NCBI GenBank assembly: GCA_002104895.1
Contig: MCFG01000296.1
Coordinates: forward strand, 1-42,500
Direction: 5' to 3'
DNA: 42,500 nt
DNA from: Anaeromyces robustus
Lineage: Eukaryota; Neocallimastigomycota; Neocallimastigomycetes; Neocallimastigales; Neocallimastigaceae
Below are positions 27,810 through 39,332 of this stretch, in pieces. Made by a program: the position numbers and the translations under genes. Numbering within the stretch: position 1 is the first letter of the stretch; each line of letters begins with the position of its first letter. The notes beneath the pieces are model-generated. The model ran no database searches, had not been told where the DNA came from, and saw nothing but the letters and a program-made list of their open reading frames with translations.

Positions 27810-28386
27810 TTAAAGCTTTATTTTTTTTCTATACTTTTTTTTTTTTTCTTAGTTTATTGTTAATCATAAAATATATTAAAACTAAAATATAAAATCAAGT
27901 AATCATATCATTAAATTACATATAATATATCTAACATTACTTAATATAGATTTATTATTTTATTATATTTTATTTTAAATTATTTTTTCTTCTTTTGTAA
28001 CTTTCATTAGATAAATTTTATATTCAGAATATCTTCATCATCAACATTATAATAATAATAAATATGTTAGGAAAAAAATGTTTATCTAATTAAATATATA
28101 GAAAATAAAAAAAAAAAAATGATAAAGAAATTTTAAATTTATTACAATAAAATAAGACGGATTATTTAAATATTAATAGTTTGTATATTTAAGAAATTTC
28201 AAAAAATTTTATTAATTAACTCCTTAAATGATCCAATATTTATATATTCATAATAATAAATAATATATCATAAAAAATAACATTAAATGTTATATACGGA
28301 AAAAAAATATGTTTTATGTAAAAAAAAAATTTGATTTCTAAATAACCCCTTTCTTTTATTATAAAAAAACTTTTGAAACAAGAAAA
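27810..28386. other. Spacer between iMet copies 3 and 4
   Basis: Noncoding. Its first half is the downstream flank type shared by iMet copies and its second half (about 27990-28386) is the inverted copy of 25665-26060. It ends in the class A upstream flank of copy 4. Confidence 0.7.
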
Positions 28387-28458
28387 AGCAGCGTAGCGCA
28401 GTGGAAGCGTGGTGGGCTCATAACCCACAGGTCGTATGATCGAAACATACCGCTGCTA
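28387..28458 (+). tRNA. Initiator tRNA-Met(CAU), copy 4
   Basis: A 72-nt gene identical in sequence to copy 3. It is the inverted-repeat partner of copy 1 at 25593. Confidence 0.97.
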
Positions 28459-29173
28459 AGAAATTTTTAATTTTTTTTATAACTTATTTTTTATTTTAGT
28501 TTTTAATATATTTTATGATGAATAAAAAATAAATATAATAAACGAAAAAATAAATAAATAAACCATATTACTAAAAAAAAATATATATATATATATTATA
28601 TCTAACATTATTCATTACTTAATATAGTTTTATTATTTTAGTTTAATTTATTTTTTCATTTATTACCCCATCTACTACTTATAAAAAAAATTAAAATAAT
28701 AATATATAATTTCATAATTATAATTCTACTGACTTTTTTTTTTTTTTGTATATATGTAAATAATACTGTAAAAGTTAAAATGTATAATAACTAAAGATAT
28801 ATACGAATTATATATATATATATATATTATATATTAATAATTTATTGTTGTTTTTATTGTTGTTATACTTATTATTATTTTTGATATATTATTTATTATT
28901 ATGAATATATAAATATTAGATCATTTAAGATATTAATAAAATTTTTAAATTTCATAAATATACAAATTATATATTATATGATTCAATAATAATTAATTAA
29001 ATAATAAATGATAGTCCGGAAAACATAAATAAACAAATCTATACAAATCCAACTAAATGAAAAATATACATAATATATATATATATTTTTTAGTATATAT
29101 CATTTAAAAAAAAAAATTTAGTTTCTAGATAACCCCTTTCTTTTATAATAATAAAATTCTTAAAATAAGAAAA
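28459..29173. other. Spacer between iMet copies 4 and 5
   Basis: Noncoding. Positions 28459-28640 match, inverted, the downstream flank of copy 2 (26110-26291). The last 60 bases are a class A iMet upstream flank. No gene is seen. Confidence 0.65.
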
Positions 29174-29245
29174 AGCAGCGTAGCGCAGTGGAAGCGTGGT
29201 GGGCTCATAACCCACAGGTCGTATGATCGAAACATACCGCTGCTA
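29174..29245 (+). tRNA. Initiator tRNA-Met(CAU), copy 5
   Basis: A 72-nt gene identical in sequence to copy 3, with a class A upstream flank. T-rich runs (TTTTAATTTCGTTTTTT) follow within 30 bases. Confidence 0.97.
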
Positions 29246-29327
29246 GTAAAATTTTAATTTCGTTTTTTATAACTATTTTTTATATTTTAGTTTTTAATAT
29301 ATTTTATGATGAATAAGAAATAATGAT

Positions 29328-30397
29328 ATATTTAAATATAACATTATATATATATAAAAATTACAAAAAAAAAAAAAAATAAAAAAAAATTTGAAAAATG
29401 TTTGTAATTTGAATTAATATTTCATATGCTAACTATAATATTTTTTTTTTTTCGAGTTAAAACCCGATTTAGGATTTAAATTTAAATTTATTAATAGAAA
29501 TAATATAATTTGATAATATCATAATTCTTTTAATAAAAAATTGATATTATTTTTTGTATTTATGGGATAATTATATATGAATAAAATTTTTGATACTAAA
29601 TTTTTATTTTATTGACATAAATTTTACTATTATGTTTTAATTAAAATTTTTATTTAGTAAAAATTAATTATTTGATTAATATTGTATTTACTTATATAAT
29701 ATTTATTAATTTCTAATTTACTATATAATACAATATAAATAATATAATAATTTCTTGATATTTTTCTCGTAGTTTCATTATTTGTGTAATATTAAAAATC
29801 AAGTGAATTACAAATTAAAATAATTAATAATAATTAATAATATTTAATAATAATATTTAAATATAGATTAAATAATAACTTAATTAAATAATGAATAATT
29901 ATTTAATAAAATTATAATAATAGAGAAGAAATAATTACCTGAAAATATTTACAAGTATTTACATTTTCTTTTTTAAAAAAAATTGTTAAATAAAATAATT
30001 AAAAATGTATAAAAAAATAATAAAATATATAATAAAAATATTAAAAATTAAAAATAGTTGATAGAAATAAAAATATTAATAAAAAATTATAAGATAAACA
30101 AGTTTGTTAATTGTTTTACATGATTACCAATTGTTATTTTAAATTTTGGATTGTTTAAGTGTAAAGAATAATTAAAAAAATAAATGAGAATTTATTGTAA
30201 AAGTATTTTTATTTTATTTAATATTATTAATTATTAAAATAATAATTCAATATAATATTAAATATAAAAATTTTATTAATCATTTAAAGTTTAGAAAATA
30301 ATTAAAATTTAAAGTAAATTAATAATAAATTTTAAGTTAAAATATTTTATTTTTTTCCAATTATAATATGCTATTATTTCAAGTTAAAATATTTTAT
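29328..30397. repeat. Right arm of the ~1.1-kb inverted repeat
   Basis: Reverse-complement partner of 26375-27537, with TTTCGAGTTAAAACCCGATT at about 29450 and GATATTTTTCTCGTAGTTTC at about 29757. Its outer end is cut by the family 1 LTR-like element at 30398. A repeat of the arm terminus resumes after that element at 30991. Confidence 0.85.
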
Positions 30398-30990
30398 TGT
30401 AAAGATTTGGAGTGACCACTAGGTTATTGTAGGAAATTAATAATAAATAATAATATAATATATTAAATTATTTAAATCACTATTGAGTATTCACTTAATT
30501 AATTATTAGATTTATTTATATAATATATATTTGTTCATTTATTTATGGTTTATATTTATATTTTATTTATTATTAATTAGTTGTTAATATCGACTCAAAG
30601 AGTCAAATAAAATAAAATACATGAGTTTATATATTCAAAAATCTATTCTAAATTATTACATGATTGGGCAAATTATTTAAAATAAGAATTATATAATTAT
30701 TTAATTATTATTATAATTAAATAAATATAATATTAAGAACTAGATAAATTATTAAATTAATTAAGTGAATAATAACTTAATATTTAAATAAATTTATTTC
30801 AATGAATACATATTATTAATTTAAGTAAATTATTATCTAATAATTGAGTGAATATATTTATTATTAATTAAATAAATAATATTATTCCGAGAGGTAAAGA
30901 GTAAGGTTCGAACCAGAGACAACCAACATAATAATAGAAGCAGATAAAACTGAGCCTAATTAATAGCCATAATGGATCCATATCATTACA
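30398..30990. mobile_element. Solo LTR-like element, family 1, copy B (inverted)
   Basis: A 593-bp unit, inverted relative to 21855-22447, with the same TG...CA ends. It has its own flanking 5-bp direct repeat TTTAT, so the two copies are independent insertions. No internal region is present: a fossil. Removing the 521-bp element that follows, it would lie about 65-70 bp upstream of iMet copy 6, with the TGTAATG end toward the tRNA. That is the same distance and orientation as copy A at tRNA-Arg copy 9. Confidence 0.8.
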
Positions 30991-31045
30991 TTTATTTTTT
31001 TCCAATTATAACAGGCTATTATTTCAAGTTAAAATAATCCTTGAT

Positions 31046-31566
31046 TGATACAAGATAAACTTATATCTAATTATTTTATTTAAAGACAAGACAGCAGGGA
31101 AATATTAACAAAACAATATATTCTAATATAACACAATTTATAATAATTATTTCATGTTTAATATAATAGTTTATTTATTTATTATTAATTATTATTACAT
31201 TTTATTATAATTATAATTGAATTTATCTAACTAATATTAATATCTAAACTAAACTTTATTATATAAACACTATTCCTTATTAATCTATATATTAACCTAG
31301 GAAATTCTCAAATAAAATATTAAATTATTAAACTAAATATTAATTAAACCATTATAAAAATCTCTAAACTATATTATAAAAACTCACTTGGGATTAACTT
31401 TCTCTCCATAGAAAGATCAAATATTAAAAATATAATAATAATAATTTCTTTTATATGTATTATTTAGTTATTTAGCCAATCAGAATTATTTATTTTTTCT
31501 TCTTAATACATGTTCAATCACCTGGTAGTAATAATATAAATCTCTATTTATATTGAGTCTGTATCA
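31046..31566 (-). mobile_element. Solo LTR-like element, family 2, copy B (inverted)
   Basis: A 521-bp unit, inverted copy of 24672-25192, with TGATACA...TGTATCA ends. Unlike copy A it shows no clear flanking direct repeat, which suggests that recombination followed insertion. It ends 14 bp before iMet copy 6, and its TATA-bearing end faces the tRNA, so its inferred transcription runs away from the tRNA gene. No internal region is present: a fossil. Confidence 0.8.
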
Positions 31567-31580
31567 TAATTCTTGTGAAA

Positions 31581-31652
31581 AGCAGCGTAGCGCAGTGGAA
31601 GCGTGGTGGGCTCATAACCCACAGGTCGTATGATCGAAACATACCGCTGCTA
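31581..31652 (+). tRNA. Initiator tRNA-Met(CAU), copy 6
   Basis: A 72-nt gene identical in sequence to copy 3. Its former class B upstream flank has been displaced by two LTR-like elements and only TAATTCTTGTGAAA separates it from the nearer one. The gene itself is intact. Confidence 0.97.
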
Positions 31653-32065
31653 ATAAATAAATCTTTAATTTTTTATAATTTTTTTTTTTTTTAATTTTTA
31701 ATTTTTTTTTTAATTTTTAAAAATTTATTACAAAAAAAAAAAAAAAAAATAGGATAGATTATTTATTTAAATTAATTAAAGTTTTTTTAATAATTTTTTT
31801 TTTAGATTATATTTAAGAAATTTCAAAAAAAAAATTTTATGAATTAATCCCTTAAATGATTCAATATTTATATATATCCATAATAATAATAAATATATTC
31901 ATATATCACGAAAAAAAAAAGAAAAAAATTAATAAAATTATTTTTTAATATATAATATTTAGTATTATCAATTTATAAAAAAAAAAGAAAAAAAAAAATT
32001 TTTTTTTCATCAATTTCTAAATGACTCCTTACTTTTATAATAATAAAATTTTTAAACCAAGAAAA
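31653..32065. other. Spacer between iMet copies 6 and 7
   Basis: Noncoding, with long A and T runs. The final part is a diverged class A iMet upstream flank (TGACTCCTTACTTTTATAAT, then ACCAAGAAAA). Confidence 0.6.
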
Positions 32066-32137
32066 AGCAGCGTAGTGCAGTGGAAGCGTGGTGGGCTCAT
32101 AACCCACAGGTCGTATGATCGAAACATACCGCTGCTA
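32066..32137 (+). tRNA. Initiator tRNA-Met(CAU), copy 7 (D-stem variant)
   Basis: A 72-nt gene differing from the others by one base in the D stem: GTGC replaces GCGC, turning a C-G pair into a U-G wobble. The base lies in the internal A box, so promoter strength could differ, but the cloverleaf is kept. Confidence 0.95.
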
Positions 32138-32873
32138 ATAAGTTTTTAAAATTTTTATTTTTTTTTTCTAAAAAAATGATATATTTAAATAAATTTGAAT
32201 ATGAAAAAAAAAAAAATAAAAAAATCAATAACAATGACAAAAACAAAAACATATATATATATAAGAAATAAAAACAAATTATGAATAATTTTTTGCTATA
32301 ATAAATCTTTTTTTTATTATTTTATTATAATAAAAAATTTTTTTATTATTCAATAACAATTGGAAAAATTAAATAGTAAATTTATGATAATATAATATTT
32401 TTATTTTATAATAAAATTTTTTATGATTATAAAATTTTAATATAATTTAAAAATATTAAAAAAACTATTAAATAAGTAAAAAGAAAAGAAAAAAAAATTC
32501 ATTTTTTTAACGAATTTTTTTTTTTTTCTTTTTCTTTTAGTATTTCTTTAATAAATTTATTGATTGTTAATCTAGTTATGAATTTTTAAAAAAGTATTAA
32601 CTTAAACATAAATCTAGGAAAATATTTCTTCAAAATCTTATTTAGTAGATTTCAAAAAATTCATAATTTTTTTTTTTTAAAAAAAAAAAGAATAAAAGTA
32701 AATGTATATATATATATTTACTTAATTTTTCTATTTCTATCTATTAATTATCATTAAAATTTATTTACTATATAACATATATATATATATATATACTTAT
32801 TATTCTTTTATTCTTAATATTATATTTACATTATTATTAATATTACCATTATTATTATCATTATAATTATTAA

Positions 32874-32938
<65 letters not shown>

Positions 32939-33026
32939 CAATGTTATTGTTTTAAAAATGAATTAATAAAATTTGTTTTTTTTTTATTTTTATTTGATGT
33001 ATTTTATATATATATATATTTTTAAT
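32138..33026. other. AT-rich spacer with (ATT)n microsatellite
   Basis: No gene is seen. An (ATT)n tract lies at about 32876-32937. The right end is the 3' untranslated region of the minus-strand Cys-rich protein gene. Confidence 0.55.
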
Positions 33027-33793
33027 TTAATAATAGGTAGGTAAATATCTATAAATTAAATAAATGATAATGATTACAATTATAACTATAATGGCAATAT
33101 AAATAATCATTTGTATCTTATTTTTAGTTGATGATGAATTATTATTATCATCTGAATTTATTTTTTCCTGTTTAGAAAGTTCATTTTTTTCTATTTCATT
33201 TATACAATAATTAGAAATACAATTTCCAGAAAAACATTCTTCATCAGTTTCACATTTCATTTGTGATTGTTTTTTACAGTATGTATGAAGTAAATTATTG
33301 GTAACTAATTCCTGACATATATAAATATCTTTTGTTGTAATACATGAATTTGAGTAACATGAACCAGATATACAGTCATGATCTATTTCACATTTTTGAG
33401 TTTTACATGTTTTATTATCAACATTTTCTTTATTACATGTTTTTAAAATAGGTTTACTTTCCTCTTCTGGAGTATTTTTATATTTCTCTTTTACTTCTTC
33501 CTTATATAAATCAAATTTTGATTGGTCAATTAATATACAGCTATATTGATTATCATCAATACATAAATAAGTTCCAAACATACAATAATCATTATCTACT
33601 TTAGGTTCATGTAGACAATAAGTACCTTCAGAACATATTGAAGTAGTATTATTACAAGGTATCATTCTTTTGAAAGTATAAAAATGAAAAAAAAAATTGG
33701 TTAATAAATATATATACTATATGAATGTATTTTTTAATTTTGAATATAACGAAAATAATAATAATAATAAAAGTAATAATAATAAAAATAATA

Positions 33794-33824
<31 letters not shown>

Positions 33825-34013
33825 AAATAATAGTAATAATAATAATAGTAATAATATTAGTAATAATAATAAAAATAATAATAAAGATATTTACTCATGT
33901 TCAAAATCTGAAAGACCTCTTAGTGTATAAAATGATGTAGTTATATATGAGCATTTTACAAACAATATATGAAATAGTAATATTGATAATATATAGGATA
34001 TTTTATTTTCCAT
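33027..34013 (-). CDS. Cys-rich single-pass membrane protein with signal peptide (two exons)
   Basis: Minus-strand exons 34013-33895 and 33666-33027 join across a GTAAAT...AAAAG intron to 252 residues, with the frame kept through a split Glu codon. Residues 1-22 are a signal peptide (MENKISYILSILLFHILFV). The ectodomain has many cysteines. Two matching modules with spacing C-x5-C-x4-C-x4-C lie at 132-148 and 178-194, containing DHDCISGSC and DEECFSGNC. A Ser/Asn linker follows, then an Ile-rich membrane span near 226-245 and a short tail YRYLPTYY. The layout fits a surface-anchored extracellular protein. The xDxxCxSGxC pattern recalls small disulfide modules such as the Dickkopf-type fold, but I cannot assign a family. 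The 228-bp intron is mostly AAT-type repeats. Confidence 0.8.
33755..33885. repeat. Interrupted (AAT)n tract in the intron of the Cys-rich gene
   Basis: Triplet AAT repeats with scattered AGT and AAA units, filling most of the only intron. An apparent plus-strand Asn-rich frame here is a by-product of the repeat. Confidence 0.8.
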
Positions 34014-35202
34014 TTAATTTTTATTTTTTTTTTTATATCTGTTATTTTTTTATTTTTTTATTCTTTTATATTATTTTGTTTTATTTATTTAAATATATAT
34101 AATTATCTTTGTATTTGTTTTTATTTTATTTAAATATATATTATTGTATTGTTTTTGTTTTATTGTATTCAAGTATATATTATTATTTTTTGTTTGGTTT
34201 TATTTAATATATATATATTTAATTATAACTTTTGAATTTTATTTATATTTACACTTTATTGTTTTATTTTTCTTTTTTTTTTCCTTCTATTATTATTTTT
34301 ATACTATAAAGTTAAAATGGTTTTATTTTGATATATTATTATTTATTATATTAGTTGTGGATAATAATATGCTTTTTTTCTTTCTTTTTTTTTTAGTTTT
34401 CTTTACATGGATATTTATTAGTATCAAGTATTTAGATATATACCAATATAATTATTAAAATATTATATCATATATACATATATATATGTTTTTTTTTTAA
34501 AACAAAAGCAAAACAAACTATTAAAATTAAAATGAAGAAAGATTAAGAAAAAAAGGAAAAAGATCAAAATGAAGAAAAGAAATTATTTAATTATTTCATA
34601 TTTCATATTTCATTTTTTTTTTTTTTTTTTAAAAATTTTTCAAAAATTAAAAAAGATTTTTAATAATAATTCCATATAAATATTATATATAATCATTAGT
34701 AATAATAATATATGTATTTTATGTTAGATACTCAATACCAACATATATTAGACATATATTATGAATTTGTTCTATTCCATTTTAATTTAAATTAATTTAA
34801 ATTAATTAGAAAATCAATGGCTGATGATTTAATTAATTTCTAGAAACCAATGCTTAAAAAAGGTTACACAAAACTTTGTTGTATTAATTAATTTAATTTA
34901 AATAATTAAAAAAAAAAAAGGAAAAAATTCTTTTTTTTTTCGCTTTTCGTTTAAATTAAAAGTGGAACTTTTTTGGTTACAAAATTTAAATAAATGAATA
35001 ATATATAACTTGATAAATATTTAATTATAAATAAATAGATGAATATATAATCAAGTAAATAAAAATCCATAATAATAACTATTATAAATTATTAATATTA
35101 TAATAAAAATACTTAATATATAATAATACTAAATATTATTATTGTTTTATTACTATTATTCATTATTATTTTATTCTTTTACTCTTTTAATTTATTATTA
35201 TT

Positions 35203-35273
35203 AACTATTATTTATTTATTTATATATTTTTTTATTTATTTATTTATTTATTTATTAACTTTTATTTATTAAT

Positions 35274-35312
<39 letters not shown>

Positions 35313-35345
35313 TTCATGTATTAATTTATTTATTTATTTATTTAG

Positions 35346-35388
<43 letters not shown>

Positions 35389-35418
35389 TTAATTTATTTA
35401 TTTATTTATTTATTATTT

Positions 35419-35454
<36 letters not shown>

Positions 35455-35461
35455 CTTATTT

Positions 35462-35505
<44 letters not shown>

Positions 35506-35598
35506 TTAACTATTATTTATTTATTTATTTATTTATTTATTAACTATTATTTATTTATTTATTTATTTATATTTATTTATTTATTTATTTATTTATAT

Positions 35599-35633
<35 letters not shown>

Positions 35634-35636
35634 TTA
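35203..35636. repeat. (TTTA)n tetranucleotide array
   Basis: About 430 bp dominated by TTTA units, with occasional AACTATTA or shortened units that themselves recur. This suggests higher-order duplication within the array. Confidence 0.9.
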
Positions 35637-35962
35637 AATATTGCTTCATTTATAACAAATGCTATCCATGGTAAGCTTTTGAATTAAGTATTGGGTTAAA
35701 TAAAGTAAAATAAATATTTTAATCAATGCATTCAAATTCAACTCTGTTTTTAATAAGTTTAATTGTTAATTGTTTAATATTATATATATAAACTTTTTTT
35801 TTCTTAATAAATTGTATTATTAAGTGTATTTTTCCATTTCAGTATTATGAATGATACCTTTTTCTTTTATCAAATACTTCATTATTATTCAAATGTATTA
35901 TTAAATAATGAAGTATATTTATTTCATTTTTTTGTATTTTTCTATTTTATTTATCTCTTAAT

Positions 35963-36001
<39 letters not shown>

Positions 36002-37737
36002 TTAATTCATTCATTCATTCATTTTTTATTTTATTTTATTTTATAACCTAAATTAAAATAGAATTTCTTTCTTTTTTTAATTTCTTTTTTTAAATTCTTT
36101 TCTTTGCCATTCTTTCAATTTTACTTTTTTTATCATTAAATTTAATATCAATTTAGTGACTAATTAAATTTTAATATAAATCATTAATTATTCAATATTA
36201 ATTTATTTTAAATATTAAAAAATATTAAAGAATAGAAATAAATTAACTACTGAAACTGAAACTAAAACTGAAACTGAAATCTAAAAATAAAATAAAAATA
36301 AAATAAAATAAAAATAAAAATTAAATTAAATAAATTTCTTAGTTTATTTTATTACTTTCTTATTTTATTACTTTCTACTCTATTTTATTTTCTATTTGAT
36401 TTTATTTATTTTTTCTTTGTTATTTTCTATTGTTCGTTTAAAAATAAAAAAAATTAAATAAAAAAAAAAAGAATTAAAATATTTTATATACAATTTAAAT
36501 TAATTTAAGTTTTTTTTTTTCCATTGATGTGGATTCCTAATTTTTGCCTGATTCTAATAAAATAACAATTTAAAAAAAAAAAAGAAACAAGAAAAAAAAA
36601 TAATATAATATAAAAGTATAATAAACTTTTATAATCATTATAATTATAATCATTAAAAAAACGTATATTATATTTTTATATCTTCTAAATATGTTTAATA
36701 TACATTAATAAACTCTTTACTCTATTTTAAAAGATGTGTAGATTTGGGTTTGTATTTACTGTTTAAAGCAAAAATCTTGATAGTTAATAAGATTATTGTT
36801 TTTAATGTTTTAATATTTAAGCTTGTCAAATTAATACAGTTTTTTTGTTTTATATTAAAGTTAATGATATTTTAATGATATTAATTATTTATATTCATAT
36901 TCCTATTTGTATTATATAAAAATATTTTATATTATTTTATATTATTTATTTATTATTAAAATTATTTAATCCATTTTATTTATTATGTTTTTTTTATATT
37001 CTATTTCAAAAAAAAAAAAATAATATAAAAATAAGTTATAAGCATTAGCATTAGCATTAAACATTATCATTTAGCATTTAACATTTGGTATTTAACATTA
37101 ATAATATTAATGCATAAATTTAAATACTTTAACTAGTTTTTTTAACATTCTCAGAAGAATTTTATCTTAACATTAAAAATAAAATTGTTAAAATGCGTAA
37201 CAGAATGCTGTAGAAAATAAAAAAAAAAAAAAAAAAAGTGTTTTAAATAAGAAACTTTTTGTCAATTTTTTTAACTTTATTTTATATAATTTATATAATA
37301 ATAAATAATAAAAAAAACTTTAAATTAATTAATTAATTATGCATTTTTTTTAATTTTTTTAATTTTTTTTAACTTTAATTAATAGTAAAAAAATTAAAAA
37401 AAAAGAAAGAAAAAAATTTATTTTTTAGTTTTTATTCTATTCTTCATATAAAAAATTATATTTCCATTCATACAAAACAGAAAAAATAAAAAATAAAAAA
37501 ATAAAAGTAAAATAAAAATAACAATTGATATGTATTATTTTTTATCATAACATTCATTATTTAATTATTAAACTATTTATTTATTTATTTGGTTGTTTAT
37601 TTATTTGGTTATTTACTTTTATTTTTTATTTTTTCTGTTTTGCTTTGTTTTGCTTTGTTTTACTTTGTTTTACGTTAATTAAATAATGAATAATTAATTA
37701 ATAAATACATAAATATATACATAAAGTAAAATAAATT

Positions 37738-37918
37738 AAGTTATTATTTAATGTTTATTTAAATATTAATATTAATTATTATTATTTAAATATTATTATA
37801 TAAATATTATTAATTATTTTAAGTTGTGATTCACTTGATTTTTAATATTACACAAATAATGAAACTACGAGAAAAATATCAAGAAATATAATGATTTCTT
37901 GATATTTTTCTCGTAGTA
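37738..37918. repeat. Truncated repeat copy ending in a 24-bp-arm fold-back
   Basis: Positions 37738-37887 match 26950-27115 of the large inverted-repeat arm, including TTTTTAATATTACACAAATA. The copy then reverses: 37864-37887 and 37894-37917 are exact complements (ending TCGTAGT) around a 6-nt loop. After that, unrelated sequence begins. Confidence 0.85.
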
Positions 37919-37953
37919 GAAATATTTTATTTAGATAATAATAAATTAAATGG

Positions 37954-37995
<42 letters not shown>

Positions 37996-38084
37996 TAAAT
38001 GGGGGTAATTAATACCCAAATAATAATATATATTATAAAAAGATAAAAAAAAAAATTAAAATTTAAAAAAATTAAAAATTTTAT

Positions 38085-38156
38085 TAGCAGCGGTATGTTT
38101 CGATCATACGACCTGTGGGTTATGAGCCCACCACGCTTCCACTGCGCTACGCTGCT
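38085..38156 (-). tRNA. Initiator tRNA-Met(CAU), copy 8
   Basis: A 72-nt gene, same sequence as copy 1, on the minus strand and about 6 kb from copy 7. The upstream flank is class B (AACTTGAAATAATAGCATAT). Confidence 0.97.
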
Positions 38157-38466
38157 TTTTACAATAATAAAAAATTATTATAACTTGAAATAATAGCATA
38201 TTATAATTGGAAAAAAAAATTATTTAGTTTATTGATAAATTATATATAGTATATAAATATATTTCTTAATTTAAATAATAATTAAATACTTTAATTATTT
38301 ATCTAATAATAAAGATAATATTTTTTATATATATAACTTTTTTAATAACAATTTCTATTTAAATTTGTTATTAATTTTTAATAATAAAAATATACAAAGA
38401 TTAATAATATATATATAATTAAAAATATATATTTTCAACTTTTTTTTATAATCAATAAAAATTTAT

Positions 38467-39014
38467 CATGTGAATAATCATATGATATACATATATTTAT
38501 TTAAATAATCAATAGATTAATAATAAAGTATAATATAAAATTAAGATAATTATTAATAATAATAAAAAAGAAGTAAAAAAAAAAAAAAAAAAAAAATGAA
38601 AAATGAAATTTCAAAAAAAATTGATGAAAAAAATGATGAAATTTTATTTAAAAAAATTTATTAAATATGTTTATTTCAATTAAAAGGAAATTTAAATTTA
38701 ATATTTAAAATTTCTTTCTTTTCCTTTTTTTTTTTTTTTTTTTTTTAAATCAACTTTCACTATATAACATATAAATATTCATTCATGTGATATACATATA
38801 TTTATTTAAATTATCAATAAATTAATAATAAAGTATAATACAAAATTAAGAGAATTTTTAATAATAATAAAAAAGATGTAAAAATGATGAAAAGAAAAAT
38901 TTCAAAATTAATGAAAAAAAATGATGAAATTTTACTTATAAAAATTTATTAAACATTTATTTTATTTAAAAGAAAATTTAAATTTAATGTTTAAAATTCC
39001 CTTTTTTCTTTTAT

Positions 39015-39062
<48 letters not shown>

Positions 39063-39100
39063 GACTTTCACTATATAACATATGAATATTCATGTGATAT
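38467..39100. repeat. Two-copy ~310-bp tandem duplication with T-runs
   Basis: Units start near 38467 and 38784, each beginning CATGTGA and followed by ATATACATATATTTATTTAA. Each contains AATGATGAAATTTTA and ends with a long T tract then TTTCACTATATAACATAT. The T tract in the second unit is 42 nt (39016-39057). A partial third start occurs at about 39090. Confidence 0.85.
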
Positions 39101-39332
39101 ACATAAATTCATTTAAATTAATGAAAGGTATAAAAAATTTTTTACAATTAAAATAAAAATACTAAAAAGATATAAATGATAATAAAATAAATAACTTTTA
39201 TATTCATTTATAATCATTATTGTATTATATATAACTAATTTATATATTTTAATTCAAATATATAATTAGAAAAGTAATTGTATAAAAGTTATTTTGTTAA
39301 TTGATAAATTGATTAATAATTATTATTTTGTA

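Larger units (their letters stand above)
34014..38084. other. Long noncoding AT-rich region
   Basis: No supportable gene in about 4 kb. Contents are: the T-rich upstream region of the Cys-rich gene; a (TTTA)n array at 35203-35636; a second (TTTA)n tract at about 35960-36003; a (CTGAAA)n-like stretch near 36250; a (TTAGCA)n-like cluster at about 37035-37100; and, from about 37735, a truncated copy of the inverted-repeat arm ending in a fold-back at 37863-37918. An open frame at 34144-34458 is almost all Phe, Ile, Tyr and Leu from T-rich DNA and is not convincing. Confidence 0.5.

Noticed and set aside
25593-28458. Small open frames beginning MGYEPTTLPLRYAAF at 25623, 27779 and 28428
   Set aside because: They are the complementary strand of the initiator tRNA-Met genes read as protein. 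Their similarity reflects the tRNA, not a peptide family.
21855-30990. A complete LTR retroelement bounded by the two 593-bp copies
   Set aside because: The copies are in opposite orientation, have different target duplications, and the DNA between them holds tRNA genes and spacers with no retroelement genes.
25593-32137. CRISPR-like array of regularly repeated 72-nt units
   Set aside because: The units are initiator tRNA genes with full cloverleafs, irregular spacing and mixed strands, in a eukaryotic context.
33697-33940. Plus-strand Asn-rich and Ile-rich open frames
   Set aside because: They lie on the AAT tract in the intron of the Cys-rich gene and extend antisense into its signal-peptide exon.
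34144-34458. 104-residue hydrophobic plus-strand frame
   Set aside because: Almost only Phe, Ile, Leu and Tyr from T-rich DNA; no residue pattern beyond composition.
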